From: Diplosphaera chodatii
Lineage: Eukaryota > Chlorophyta > Trebouxiophyceae > Prasiolales > Stichococcaceae
Direction: 5' to 3'
DNA: 64,000 nt
NCBI GenBank assembly: GCA_032358165.1
Contig: JAALGY010000015.1
Coordinates: forward strand, 248,001-312,000
Shown: in pieces, positions 42,787-54,523 of the stretch
Layout of the letters: every line of letters begins with the position of its first letter
How positions within the stretch are numbered: position 1 is the stretch's first letter
The notes under the pieces: model-generated
The model's database searches: none
What the model was told of the DNA's origin: nothing
Seen by the model: only the letters and a program-made list of their open reading frames with translations
Translations under genes and position numbers: made by a program

Positions 42787-43611
42787 ATGCTTGCACGATC
42801 GACGCATTTCTCTCCAAGGCGACCAGCGGTTCATCATATACAGATCTGCTCCTCACAGCGAACGGCTTGTTGCCACCCTGGCCCCTGGTCTGCCGGCAAG
42901 TACACATTCCTCTCCTGCGGCAAGCGCAGCATGGGGAGCTCCTTGATGTCGCCAGAGGAGCGTGCCAAGTTTGAATCATCCCTGAACGCTGGAGGCTGGC
43001 AGGGTGTCTGGGAGACGCTGCAGCCCGGGCAGGCTTTCGATGCGGGGCGCATGTCGCCGGTAGTCTCAAAGAAGCTGCAAAGCGGGGAGCTCGACGTCAA
43101 GGGCAAGACATGCCTGGTGCCAGGCTGCGGGCGTGGGTATGATGTCGTGGAGTTTGTCAAGGCCGGCGCCGCAGCATCGATCGGCCTTGAGATCGCACCC
43201 ACAGCGGTTGCGCAGGCCAATGAGTACAAGAACTCATGTGGCCTGGATGCTGAGACTGCCGAGAAAGCGTCCATCATTGATGCGGACTTCTTCACGTACA
43301 CGCCTCCTGGCGGCAGCGCTCATGTGGGCTATGACTACACGTTCCTGTGCGCGCTCCCGCCAGAGAAGCGTAAGGACTGGGCGGAGGGCTGGGCGCGGCT
43401 CATTGCTCCAGGGGGGGAGCTGGTCACCATGATGTTCCCGGTGGACCCCGAGAAGCAGGGCGGCCCGCCCTACGCCGTGTCACACGACCTGTACACCGAG
43501 CTGCTTACTCCAGTCGGATTCACGGAGATCAGCGTCGAGAAGGTGCCGGAAGAGATGAGCCACCCGGGCCGAGGTGGAAAGGAATACTTTGGACGCTGGC
43601 GGAAGGAGTAG
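42787..43611 (+). CDS. TPMT-family (halide/thiol) methyltransferase, HOL-like
   Basis: An intronless frame. From the ATG at 42787 it gives 274 residues; Met codons at 42754 and 42931 are alternatives. The first 48 residues (starting MLARSTHFSPRRPAVHHIQ) are basic with few acids, as in an organelle-targeting peptide; MGSSLMSPEERAKF at 42931 would be a cytosolic start. The methyltransferase has GWQGVWETLQPGQAFDAGR (the substrate loop that is usually W-x-x-x-T-P-W-D-x-G), CLVPGCGRGYDVVEFVKAGA (SAM motif I), SIGLEIAPTAVAQANE (motif II), YDYTFLCALPPEKRKDWAEG, LIAPGGELVTMMFPVD and GGPPYAVS, then KEYFGRWRKE at the end. This is the thiopurine/thiocyanate methyltransferase family, which in plants and algae makes methyl halides or methylates bisulphide and thiocyanate. 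Substrate preference cannot be read directly. Confidence 0.87.
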   Translation: MLARSTHFSPRRPAVHHIQICSSQRTACCHPGPWSAGKYTFLSCGKRSMGSSLMSPEERAKFESSLNAGGWQGVWETLQPGQAFDAGRMSPVVSKKLQSGELDVKGKTCLVPGCGRGYDVVEFVKAGAAASIGLEIAPTAVAQANEYKNSCGLDAETAEKASIIDADFFTYTPPGGSAHVGYDYTFLCALPPEKRKDWAEGWARLIAPGGELVTMMFPVDPEKQGGPPYAVSHDLYTELLTPVGFTEISVEKVPEEMSHPGRGGKEYFGRWRKE

Positions 43612-45965
43612 GCACCTCGGCTTGCTGAGCAGCGGGAAGACACACAATCAAAACGAGGATGGGTGGGTGGGCAAGGCAGTGCGTCTGCCTCGCACGCATG
43701 CTGCGGCAAGGCTGGATTCCTAGCCGTAGAAGTGTCAGTGCGCTGAGACCTGCTGCACGACGAGGTGGATGCGCTTGACACTTGGTGATTCACTCGCAAT
43801 CACGGGGCAGCCGTTCAACTGGACCGGACATACTTTGACACTCAGTGTTACAACTCCATCACTCTGCTATCTTCAAAAGTGCTAGTGACTTATGACTGGT
43901 TCAGCAACACTTCCCGCAAGGACCTTACACCCTTTGGTGGTAACGTGTAGGCCTGCACTGCCGCCTCCTCCTGGGTCGTCTTCACACTAAAACCATATCG
44001 TCATTTGTCATCGCTGCTGGTAAGCCGCTGTGCGCGTATCCCGACCACGGTGTAAGATGCAGTCAACCCCTGAGGCGTGATGGCCATGCCAGTTCCTATC
44101 AATTCTTCCAGTTGAAGACAGTTCAAGGCTCAGCAATTCCTCTTCACTCTCAAGGGTCCTCGGTGCTTCAATGCACGTGGGCCTCTTACTAAGGATCTCA
44201 TTCGATACGAGGCGCATGCTGCGTACCGGCGTGACCTGACGTTCACGTTCACAGTCTATGAAAGGACACCCAGCAAGCGTCAATCTTCCGACGCCGCGCC
44301 GCGATGTACTGTTGCGGATCATGCCACAAGCGCTTCCAAGAGAGAGAACCTGGCTAATCTTGCCATTGCCTGCACAGATGCAGTCAACTTTCGGAATCAA
44401 GCGGCCTGTTTGCGCCATCAGCACCACCGGCCAGAGGAGCGTGCTGCGTCCATCGCTGTACTCCTTTTGCAAGGGTCGCAAGGTCAACCAGCTGTGCCAG
44501 CGGCGGTGCGCCGATTGTGCGGCGGTTGTGTCCCAGCTTTGGCACTCTGTACCCAACATGGACACATGTGCACTTCCAAGTCCAAGACCACTGCATTCTC
44601 TTCCCCGTTGTTGTGACCGCGTCACGTTGTTAGCTGCAGAGCCGTCACGGTGAAGGCGCTCGGAATAGGCGTAAGCTGGTCGAGATTGACTCACCAGCTC
44701 CCGGCTGTGGCTGCTGACCATGATGTTGTTTGCTCGTGCATTGCCTGCCGCTACCGATCGAGCTTTCCCTGTCACTGCAGGGTGCTGACATCATCCCATT
44801 CGCTACCGGTACCTGCAAGACCATGGTCATGGCCGGGTTGGCAGTGACCTTCATACAGTGGTCCGGAATTGAGGACACTAGCGTACAGGTGGCCGATGTC
44901 CATGTACTGTGGCAGCTGTCCTTGCGCACCCCTGTGCTGTTGATCAACGTGCACTTCTGTGTCATTGTGGTTGTGCTTCGCTGCAGTTCAAGCGTCTACT
45001 TTTCATGTGGTACCCAGCTGCCGTGGTCTTCCTGGTGATAGTGGCTTCATCTTGAAGTCACATGTCAAGAGCATAGGTCGTGCGCATGGAGTCGTGAGCC
45101 CTGCGGCTGCGCGGATGCTCTGATTGATAGCCAAGGGAGCAGTCGTACCCAAGCTGCTGCAGAGGCTTGCAGGTTGTGTAGGATGATATCATATTACTAG
45201 CGGGGTGTGCCACATCCGGATGTGGTGGGCACCAGTAGGGAAAGCAGCTGAGAGTGGGCATTAGCAACGTGTGCAACAGTGTCTGTATATTCTCAGTGCA
45301 GTCAGCCTGTAATGGGCTGCCTGCTTCTTGGCAGGTTCGATTGTGTTTGGCAGGTCTGTATCATCAGCCGTTTCTGCATGTTTTGAAGCACCCTGCATGG
45401 TTAGCTGACTGTGACAACGGATGGTCTCGTGAGCAACAGTAAAGTCAAGTCAAGTAAACTGAAGTGACCCCCAAAGGGTGGACGGCTGGCTGTCTGCCAG
45501 CCCGATAGGTTGAGGCGGTGTCGTCCAGTCAGGCTCTCGTGGACGACAAATTGCCATTGACACTGCGTAAACAAGACTGGACCCTTCTCAGACCGTGACA
45601 ATGACAAGGGCTTGCGAAACACCGCCAGGAAAGCCCACAGTTGCTGCTGAGTGCACAGGAAAAGCACTGGATAGCCAATGCATTGTAGGCAGCATAGCTG
45701 CAGCAATGGCGTGGCCCGGCGAGGATCACAGGACGTCGGGCCTGCCGATGTGGCTATGCTATGTCGAGTCGTGATCCCTCCCACACGCACTTTGATGACG
45801 TCGATCACAGATGCGCCGCAACCTCTTTGGTGAGCAGCGCAGGTGCTACACTGTCGTCATCGCTGCTGCTGAGCCGCTGAGCAGCCGCCGCCTGGACAGC
45901 ACACGAACAGGCTTTCGTGCTGATGCCAGGGACGTATAGTCAGCATGCATACGTCCACACCGCAG
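43612..45965. other. 2.35-kb gap with unassigned open frames
   Basis: This is the largest interval without an assigned gene. It lies between two convergent genes and is less GC-rich than the rest. A minus-strand frame of 255 codons (44775-44008, ATG start) is the longest here, overlapped by a plus-strand frame of 131 codons (44258-44653). Neither shows a known motif or a consistent splice structure. The segment 45436-45820 (beginning AGTCAAGTCAAG) has a different texture and may be a decayed repeat. A gene could still be hidden. Confidence 0.3.
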
Positions 45966-48900
45966 CTACCAACACACACACCAGCTGTAATGCCACCTAT
46001 CAAGTGAGCACGTGCCAAGGCATGAGGGCATGAGGCGCACCCGAGCGGCGGCTTTGGCGGCGGCGCGCTGCTGGCGGATCGCCTCCCGCCGGACGCGCAC
46101 CTTCTCCTGCCACCGCCGCCGGCGAATCAGCCGCCCCTCGCCCCGCCCCTACCAGACATGTAAAGTATGGTATCGTTCGGCTTCCGACATTGCAAGGATG
46201 TTAACAGGCATCACTGCATGCTCAGCGGCCATTATACGTGCCCGAGGAAGTACTGTTACACGATGGTCTGGACACTATCTGCGGCCCCCTGCCTTACCTC
46301 CCGCAGCTTGGCCAGCTGCTGGGCGTCAAAGTACTCTGCCACGCGCCCGTAGCTGCCGACAGTCTTTGCAGGCCGCAGCAGCCGCGGCGCCTCGATGCAC
46401 GCCTCGCAGCAGCACCCCCGCATCCGCTCCTGCACTCATTGGTGTGCATGTCATCATACAAAGCCAAAGTCCTGCAACATGACAATGTACATACCCTGGG
46501 CGACAGCAAAGCATAGCAGTGTGTTCACAGGGCTGAAACCCTGGAACCTCTCGCATGGCTCCTGATGGCACAACCAAAAGGGATGACCCCCAAGATGAGA
46601 GAGCAGTGCCTTGCAGGCCGGGCAGGCTATGAACAGGCGCGCGCAGTCCAGGTTGGCGCAGTTGATGTGGGGCAGCGTGGCGCCCGGCCCGCCGCACAGC
46701 TGGCAGCCCACAGCCGCAGGGAGGCCCCCGCCCTCCGCTGCGTCCCCTGCAGCAGCCGTTTCTGCATCGGGTCATACTCTTGCGCCAGGTGTGACCCTAT
46801 GTAAGCACGCCTTCACCGCACGGCAGAACCGCCTCGGTCCTGACAGCAACCTGAGCTGTCGTGCAGCTCCTGCTGGCCGATCGTAGGGGCACCGAGGTCC
46901 TCCCTGAGCCTCGGCGGCGGCAGGAGGAGCACCTTGGCAAGGTCTTGGCCTGCGGGGATTGGCCTGCAGGGAGGCACCTGCGGATGGGGCTGCACTGCTG
47001 CCCCCGCGCACGGCGGGCACAGCCAGGCGGTCGTCGAACACAAACAGGGAGCCATTCCAGGCGTCGCCGCCCTCCCGCCGCAGGTAGTTGTGCACCCCGC
47101 CCTCCAGCGTGTACAGGTTGCTGCAGGGTGGCGGCAGCAAATGTCTTGTGACAAGCACGCATCAATGCATGTCTTGGTGCAACCGAGACCTGCTGCCGTG
47201 CAAGTGTGGCCTCTGCAATACTACCTCTGGAGAATTTGCTTGCACTTGGTGCTCATTGCCAGGCGCTGCACCCACCTGAAGCCCTGGGAGCGCAGGTAGG
47301 TGGAGTAGATGTCGCAGCGGATGCCGCCGGTGCAGTACATCATGACGGGGGTGTCGGGGTCGGCGCCCTGCAGCGCTGCCGGCAGCGGCGCGCCGTTCGA
47401 GCCAGCGGGTGTCTCCCGAAACTGGTCCTGCAGAGCGGCAGAGCAAGCTTACGTGATGAAGGTGTTGCGCGTGTTCGTGTTTGCGAGTGTCATCTGACCC
47501 ACCGGCTGGCCACAAGCATACAACACGGCAAGTGGGGAACCTCCAGTGCCCCAGTGGCTGTGTGGCGAAACAGCAGGAGCGGGAACCGCAGCGCACCTCG
47601 GCAGGCCGGGCTGCGCCCTGGAAGTGACCGGCGTCCCACTCGTAGCCATTTCGGACATCGAGGACCACCAGCCCCCCGCAGCCGCCGCTCTGACCGGACG
47701 ACTGGCTGCCAGGCCGCTGCCCTCCAGCTTCGGCTATCGCATTTGCCCCGCCGCCGAGGCTGCGCCAGCTGCCGCTGCTGGTGCGGTCAAGCTGCCGCAC
47801 TGTTGCACTGCCTTCAGCCCCTACAGCCGCGCCGCCGCCGGCATGCTCCCTACCCGGCTGTGCCGATGCTGCCCGTGTAGCCTCTCGAGGCGTGTCTGGG
47901 GCTGCGATTGCGGCGCTGTCTGCAGGCGGCAGGTCCAGCCGCTGCGCGCTCAGCAGCATCTGCTTCCACTCCGCGGGCTGCAGTGGCTTGGCCCTGCAGC
48001 AGATACGCCATGCTCGACGTACTGAAGTCAGCGGCTCTCCACCAGTCCACAGGCATGAGCCAGGGCTCCAATGCTGCTTGACAGCTGATTTTGCAACTCA
48101 CCTTGCAGCGGGGTCGGTGATGGGCAGGTGGGCGGTGCCGCCAGCCAGCGAGACCAAGTGCGGGCGCGCCGTCAGCCGCAGCCGGTTGAACATGTGCTGC
48201 GGCACCTGCGCACGCGTCCAGCGCAGCCCCTGCAGCACAAAGCCATGTCTGAAGCAGCCGCTGCATGCCTCGTAGCAGGGGCGCACGCTGGGTGAGATTA
48301 GCAAACTGGTGATGCCAAGCCGCAGCGCTGTGCAGTGGGTGCGTGCCAGCCCCCTTACCACAACACAAAACACTCACGTTCCAGCGTATACTTGCATAAA
48401 CGGCCCCAGCCGCAGGAAACCAGAGTGAAGATGCGGGTCCACTTTCACCGAGTACTACGGGGCACGACGGTCAGGAGACGTCAAGCTGCAGAGTGCTACT
48501 CATCGAGCACATATTCACGCGCAATGGGAAACCTGGAACTGTGGCTGCTGCTCCACCCACTGAGCGTACTGCACCGCGTCCGCCTCCGGGCCGCTGTACT
48601 GTGCGTTGATGCCCTGAGGCGTGATGTAGATGCGGCCGCAGATGTCCAGCCCATGCAGCGCTGCCTTGTGCTCCCGGTACGCCTGCCAGCACGGGCGGTG
48701 TGACGGTCTGTAGCATCACCGAGTGGTCGTTCAACATGACAATTGAGTCAGAATAACGGGCAGTCTTTGAGACGCACAGGCTCTTGCTGCATACAGTCCC
48801 TGCACGACTCCAGGCTGTTGCTGCGCACACCTGCTGAGGGTCGCTGATGTCCGCCAGATGGTAGAAGTTGATGACCACATACTGGGGTGCTGACGGCTGA

Positions 48901-49307
48901 GCTGTGTATTCTGACAGACGAGTGCTTTCTGCTTCCACAGCGCCGTGCTGCTCTGCCTCAGCGATTGCTCCTGCACGGGCTGTCTGCCGCTGCCGTAGCT
49001 GCCGTTGGGATCTGAGCACAGATGTGGCAAAGTGATGCCGGTGCACCACAGGTGCCTCGCAGACTGATGGCGTGCCGACACCGCTGCACGCCGGGGCGCC
49101 TGGTCTCCGTCCAAGCGCGGGATGCAGACACGCAACACTCATGTGCAGCGGCGGTGCAGCGCTGTGCAGGCTCAGGCACGGCAACCTCCGCAGCGCATCG
49201 AGTGATGCGGTGGCACAGCCGTGGCTGCCAAGGTGAACAACCGGGTGCCGGCCTGCTGACAGATGGGCCACCACCGAAGGAAGCACACAGCCTTTCAACT
49301 GCGCCAT
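45966..49307 (-). CDS. STR6: Rhodanese-domain protein, STR6/TrhO-like
   Basis: Nine exons: 49307-48831, 48682-48533, 48229-48102, 47993-47597, 47427-47276, 47120-46822 (end uncertain), 46746-46529, 46429-46298, 46148-45966; about 711 residues. After a long Ala/His/Ser-rich leader (possible transit peptide) comes the TrhO-type N-terminal domain: PQYVVINFYHLADISDPQQ, YREHKAALHGLDICGRIYIT, PQGINAQYSGPEADAVQYAQ. A roughly 75-residue low-complexity insert precedes the rhodanese domain: VVLDVRNGYEWDAGHFQGA and MMYCTGGIRCDIYSTYLRSQ, where the first Cys is catalytic, then LYTLEGGVHNYLRREGGDAW. The C-terminal part is Cys-rich (GCQLCGG, HINCANLDCARLF, ACPACKALL, GCCCEACIEAPRLL) and probably binds zinc, as in plant STR6 and animal TSTD2. 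Bacterial TrhO hydroxylates wobble uridine of tRNAs. Head to head with the IMPase gene. Confidence 0.85.
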
Positions 49308-50131
49308 GTTGTCCCAGCCGCCAGCCTGTACATGACCCGGGCCAGTGGTAAGACACTGTCGGAGGACAATACTTCATACAGTGCGGAAGAGGCGAACGCT
49401 GAGCCACAAAGCGCCTGACCACACACGCACCAATAGCCTTCGCGCCGTGATGGCGAAAAGAGCTGAAGGCTGACAGCAGGATGCGGAACCAGTGCTGAAG
49501 TTGTTTCCGCCAGCCCGCTGCAAAGCGCGCACATACAAGTAGAGGCAGAGAGGCCGTCAGAAATGGCAGTAAAGTTTGGGCTCAACACGGTGTGGGGGTG
49601 TGCAGTCCGCGTTCGCCGTGAGGCCAAGATCTCTGCCAGCGCATGATCACTCATCTAGCTGCAAAAACAGTCAAGCATCTGCACTCTGCAGCGCATCTGC
49701 GATCTATCTTCACCACCACAGTCTGCCGGTGCACATCACCAGTGTGTGGTCATCTGTAAACCGTGAGATCGGCTTGGACTTCTTGACTTGACTGCTGCCA
49801 CCTGCATGCCAGCCGCTGCGCCCTTTTTGAGAGGCAGACATCTGTTGCTCACAAGCATCAACCCAGCTGGCTGTGCCCCACGGCTGGTCATTCCACGCTG
49901 TCTGCACATCACCGATTAGGCACATTCCAGGAGGAGACCGCACTGCAATCAGGGTGCGGTAAGAGCAAGCACCAGATGCAATAATTGACAGTGCATGGTG
50001 CACAGAATGTAAGTCCGCTGTCTGACTTGACATCTTGGCAGCAGCTGATACAAATGTCCCTCGCCTGATGCACAGAATACGTTCACACAGGGATCCATCT
50101 GGCTGCCAGCCGTCTCCGGCCTGCTCCTGCT
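49308..50131. promoter_or_regulatory. Divergent region between STR6-like and IMPase genes
   Basis: Outward-facing start codons 824 bases apart. It should contain both promoters and perhaps non-coding 5' exons. Minus-strand frames continue through part of it without any family resemblance. Confidence 0.4.
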
Positions 50132-51916
50132 ATGGCAGCAGCTGCTGGCACAGGGCTGGATCTGGACCATGCGTTGTCCGTCGCCACTACGGCAGCGGGC
50201 GCAGCGGGGCGCATGATCAGCGAGGCGTTCAACCAGCCCAAGTCGGTCCAGCACAAGGGCAAGGTGGGGTGCTAGTTGCGGCATGGCACCATCATACTGC
50301 ACCATGCTTGTTAGCCTGCCGTGTTGCACGATCTGGACGATTGTCAGGAAGCTGGCTTGATGTCCTCTGCTCTGCCATGCAGGTCGATCTCGTCACTGAG
50401 ACCGATAAGAACTGTGAAAAGCTCATATTCGGACGGCTACGGGAGGCATTTCCAGATCATGCCTTCATTGGTGCGTATGCCACCCCTCCTCGTGAGCATG
50501 TGTCAAATGATAGCAGGACATTGCAGCTTTCTTGTTCTTGAGGTGGTGCACAACTGCAGGTGAAGAGGGCTCAGCAGAGCAGGGCTTCACATCAGAGCTG
50601 ACAGACACCCCAACCTGGCTGGTTGATCCAGTGGTGAGCAAGTGCGGCAAGCATGCAGCTGGGATGCTGAAAGCCATGAGCCAACAGCATGGCGCTGACC
50701 TGCACACGACCAGCAGTCGTCCTGTTGACAACCGCAATATGTGGAACGTCACAGGATGGGACGACCAATTTCGTGCACCGTCAGCCGTACGTGTGTGTTT
50801 GCATAGCACTGGCCATCAACAGCCAGGTGCGCAGCGGAGACTGGCAAGCCTGAACAGCAGCTTGCGCACTGCTCCTGGTCAGACTGCTAGCTCTTGCACA
50901 CACACGTCCGGAGCAGACACAAGGCCCAGTGGCGTCAGCCTCAGGCTGCAGGCGTCTACTCATGCGCTACTTGTGATGACAGTCAGTTGCCGAGGTGCAG
51001 GTGGTGGTTGGCGTGGTGCACAACCCCATCCTGGGGGAGACGTTCACCGCTGTGCGCGGGGGCGGCGCGCTGCTCAACGGCCAGCCCATCCGCGTGTCGG
51101 GCGAGTCGGACCTGGCCTCAGCGCTGGTGGCCACAGAGGTGCAGCCACCCACGGATGCTGTATGCTGCATGCTCGACACATCTGTAGGGCTGCAGAGAAA
51201 ATCAAGTGACCCAAGTGGCACATTACAGATGGTTGCAACGGCTATGTGATCTGTGGATGCTACAAGCGGCTGCCATGCGACTACAGTCTGTCTCACATGC
51301 GGTGCTGAGTATGGTGGAGACGTTCAGTCAGGCGACCTCCTGCTCACACATCGAAGTCTGTCAACACGCAGGTGGGTGTGACGCGGGATGCGGCCACTGT
51401 GGAGGCCATCCTCGACCGCATCGCCCGTGTCGCGGTGGCGTCCCGCTCGCTGCGCTGCCTCGGCTCCTGCGCCCTGAACCTGTGCAGGTGCACACGCAGG
51501 ATTGCACAGGGTTTTGACACCGTCGCTTTGATGCAGCTGTCGTCAGCCTGATCATGAGACCCCGCAGCACATGATGTGCGTTGCACACCTGAGCACTTCG
51601 GGGAACCTGCCCGTGTGCGGGTCGCCAACAACCTTGCATTCTGCTGGCCGCTGCTGTCGTTGAAGGGCATCCATGCTGCAGTGTGGCAATGGGGCGGCTG
51701 GATGCGTTCTACGAGATAGGCTTCGGTGGTCCCTGGGACGTTGCTGCAGCGTCGCTCATTCTAGAGGAAGCTGGGGGAAGGGTCGCTGACCCTGCTGGGG
51801 GTCCTTTCAACCTGCAGTCGAGGAGGGTGCTAGGCGCCAGCAGCCAGCTCGTCGAGCCACTGGGGCGGATCATTGCAGGCGCCAAGTGCAGTGCAGCAGA
51901 ACCACAGCAATTGTGA
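50132..51916 (+). CDS. Inositol monophosphatase family protein
   Basis: Seven exons: 50132-50263, 50383-50470, 50560-50633, 50755-50826, 51001-51138, 51372-51487, 51682-51916; 284 residues, the usual size of IMPases. The enzyme removes phosphate from inositol 1-phosphate (and in plants from L-galactose 1-phosphate or histidinol phosphate) with two or three magnesium ions. Metal-binding motifs: [21 protein letters not shown] (Glu pair), [14 protein letters not shown] (D-P-x-D-G-T) and [20 protein letters not shown] (W-D-x-A-A). [20 protein letters not shown] and [14 protein letters not shown] are also characteristic. The C-terminus is a short polar extension. No targeting peptide is obvious, which argues for a cytosolic myo-inositol or VTC4-type enzyme, but the substrate is not determinable. 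Confidence 0.93.
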
Positions 51917-52509
51917 ACTGTCTAGACAGGGATTGCAGATGTCAGCATGAAGTCAGCAGCAGATGTTTCAACTCGACATAGGTGGGGAAATATACTGCAA
52001 TATTATTTCACACACACACATATTACATTGCCTGAACAACTCTTTGAACCGGCTAGGCTGTAGGGTGCGAACATGATGAGCAGGTGTGCTCGTAGAAGCA
52101 GTCTGAAGTGCAATAGCAGGACGGTATACTTCACCGTGCATATGGTATTCAACCGACAGTGTCTACACAGCCATCTGACATCCACGTGTGCAGCACGATA
52201 TCATGTGGGCTATTTGTGCACGGATTCGTTCATTGTCAAGTGCAGCAGCAGGGTGTGGAGAAAACGGTAGTATAGCCACACATCTATCAGCAGTGTGTCA
52301 ATATGTCTTGCAATGTCCTTGGTAGCTTGAAGAGCTTACAGTACAACAAACCACAGCAACAAGACAGCAGCACAAACTGCTACTCAAGAATAGTGGTGCA
52401 TGGCACAAGGCCATGTAAAAATCGCCATCGTCAACACTCGTTCTCACTTAACTATCTGACATGTCAGCTGTGTCATCTATGCATAGATGAACGCTATATG
52501 CGGCAATGT
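51917..52509. other. Convergent intergenic region, IMPase / ELIP-like A
   Basis: AT-richer than its neighbours, with a short CA repeat near 52010-52020. Both genes end into it. No coding or RNA feature was recognised. Confidence 0.4.
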
Positions 52510-54074
52510 TCAGCCGAACAGAGGTCCGCCCTTCACTGCCTCGGTGATGACCAGGCCCAGGAAGCCAACCATCGCAATCCTGCAACAGCCGAGAACAGCG
52601 TGAGCAGTTTCCACACTGGCAGTCTTGGGCAGCAAGTAAGCATTAACATAGGACTGAGCGTGCAGATGCGAGTTAACAGGAGAGAAATCGCATGACGCAC
52701 CTGCCGTTGATGATCTCAGCGTCTGAGGAGAAGCCGGGAATGCCACCCATCTCGCCAGAGTTCTTACGGGGCTGGCCCCTGAGGATCGGCACCTGCAGTA
52801 CAGCAACACATCGATGTCAGCTAATAGCAGTCACATGTTCGAGATGTGCGATGTGTGACAAGCAGGTGGACTGTGCGATATGGAAAAGGAGGTGATATGT
52901 TAATTCCATGTCCTGCACTACACGAAATGCTATCATGGGGATGCGCACCAGCGTGGCGATGATGAAGGTCAGGAAGGTGGCGGCAATGAGCAGCGGCGCC
53001 TCCTTGATCTGGACTGCCAGCGACTTGTGGGCAATGATCTCGTAGCCCAGGGCTGCCACGAAGCCTGGACAGACAGATCACAGCAGTGTAAACAACTATG
53101 ATCGAAGTTGCGAGGTGCAAAGTAGGTGCATAATTTGTAGCAACTCGACTCTTTTGGAGTGCTTCAGTGTGCTAACTTTCTGGACGACCCTACCCCAGCT
53201 CGAACTGACTGGTGACCAAAACTCACCAAGCATGGCAAGACGGCAGTTGGCAACCTCTGGCAGGGCGCCCTTGAACCTGAAGGCATCTGCGATCGACACC
53301 TCTGTGCCCAGCAGCTCCTTCTCCCTGCGGAATCACGTGTGTAAGGTCCGCTCAACATTGATGCTCAGCATTCATGTTCTGGTCAACAATCACGAAATGA
53401 GAGGAAGCTGATGCACACACAAGACAGATGGCAACATCAGCGCAAATGACCACATGTGCAAGCAACATATCACACAAGCGTGGAGAGATCCGAGGTGTCT
53501 CAACAGACACGTGCTGCTTTGCACCTGTTGCCGTCTGAGGCCACGATCTCGCGGTCCAGCTCGTTCTGGCGCTCCCTGATGGGCGGGCCGCCGTCTGGGG
53601 CGCTGTCACGCACTGGTGCCTCGATCTCTGTGTGCAAAGACACAGCAACGGTGTGAGTCTTGGTCGAAAGTGCACGGGAACGCTACCAGCATTGGTCGCA
53701 ACATCAAGAGATATACGTCCGTGCTCGAAACACCTCTGCGAACTGCAGAGAAGCTGCTGCGAGCTTGTTACAACAGCCGACAAGCGCGATTGCGGGCGGT
53801 CTCATCCGAGACTAAGCGTCAGGACTCTGGATAATCCTATAACAGTCACTGGCGTTACCGTCACACACATCACACAATCATGCGCACTCTGATAGGAGTC
53901 GCTGTCGAGCTTCTGGGCACCGCGATCGCGGTTGTCCTCTGCGCGCACTGACACCGCCTGGCGGCCGCGTGCCAGCCTCAGCGGGGCTGCTGTGAAGGGC
54001 GAGCGCACCGAGGCGCGGCCCAGCTGCTGCGTGGATCCAATCTGCATCTTGGTCTGCATGCAAGTCATGGCCAT
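52510..54074 (-). CDS. ELIP-like (LHC superfamily) thylakoid protein A
   Basis: Six exons: 54074-53888, 53627-53525, 53324-53227, 53064-52949, 52792-52701, 52579-52510; 221 residues. The first 45 residues (QLGRASVRSPFTAAPLRLAR, then VSVRAEDN) form a chloroplast transit peptide. The three-helix layout of early light-inducible proteins follows: helix I EVANCRLAMLGFVAALGYEI (residues 120-139), helix II APLLIAATFLTFIIATLV, helix III AEIINGRIAMVGFLGLVITE with Glu194, Asn197 and Arg199 of the LHC motif. In helix I the usual N-G-R is N-C-R. ELIPs bind chlorophyll and carotenoid under high light and protect against photooxidation. The N-terminus has several in-frame Met codons; the most upstream in a plausible context (MAMTCMQTK) was taken. 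It lies head to head with a paralogue. Confidence 0.86.
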
Positions 54075-54523
54075 GATGCCTACTGTTACTGTGTGGCGTG
54101 TGCAACCGTGCGGTGAGAAGCTTTGCAATTGATCAGGGTATGAAAGCTGTTGTGAGAGTCTTTGGAATGTGCAAGCTGTGTGAATTGCAGCAACTCTACA
54201 CTTGCACACTCATGTGGAGACGCACGTGAGCGCGCGGTCCTTGGCGGAAGCTGGTGATTCATGTCCAATTTGGGATGACCACAGACGTGGCCCCCTGACA
54301 ATGGAGGGATCTGCGGCGCAGCTGACGGCGGCAGCGGCGGCAGTTGGAGATTCCAAGACCGAGATCGAAGACTCAACACACGACGTGTCACCCTGTGCGT
54401 CAACGATCAGTGAAAGCTGCAGGAAACTCGACGCACTGACGCTCTGGCACATTGTCAACGTTGTTTCAATTGATCAGTCGAGATCTGCAATCCTAAGACA
54501 TTCAGACATCGCTTTCAGCCAAC
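54075..54523. promoter_or_regulatory. Shared divergent promoter of the two ELIP-like genes (inferred)
   Basis: 449 bases separate the start codons of two paralogous light-stress-type genes transcribed outward. If both are light-induced, cis elements for high-light response should be here. A short palindromic CACACGACGTGTC-like stretch lies near 54377-54389; I can assign no function to it. Confidence 0.5.
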
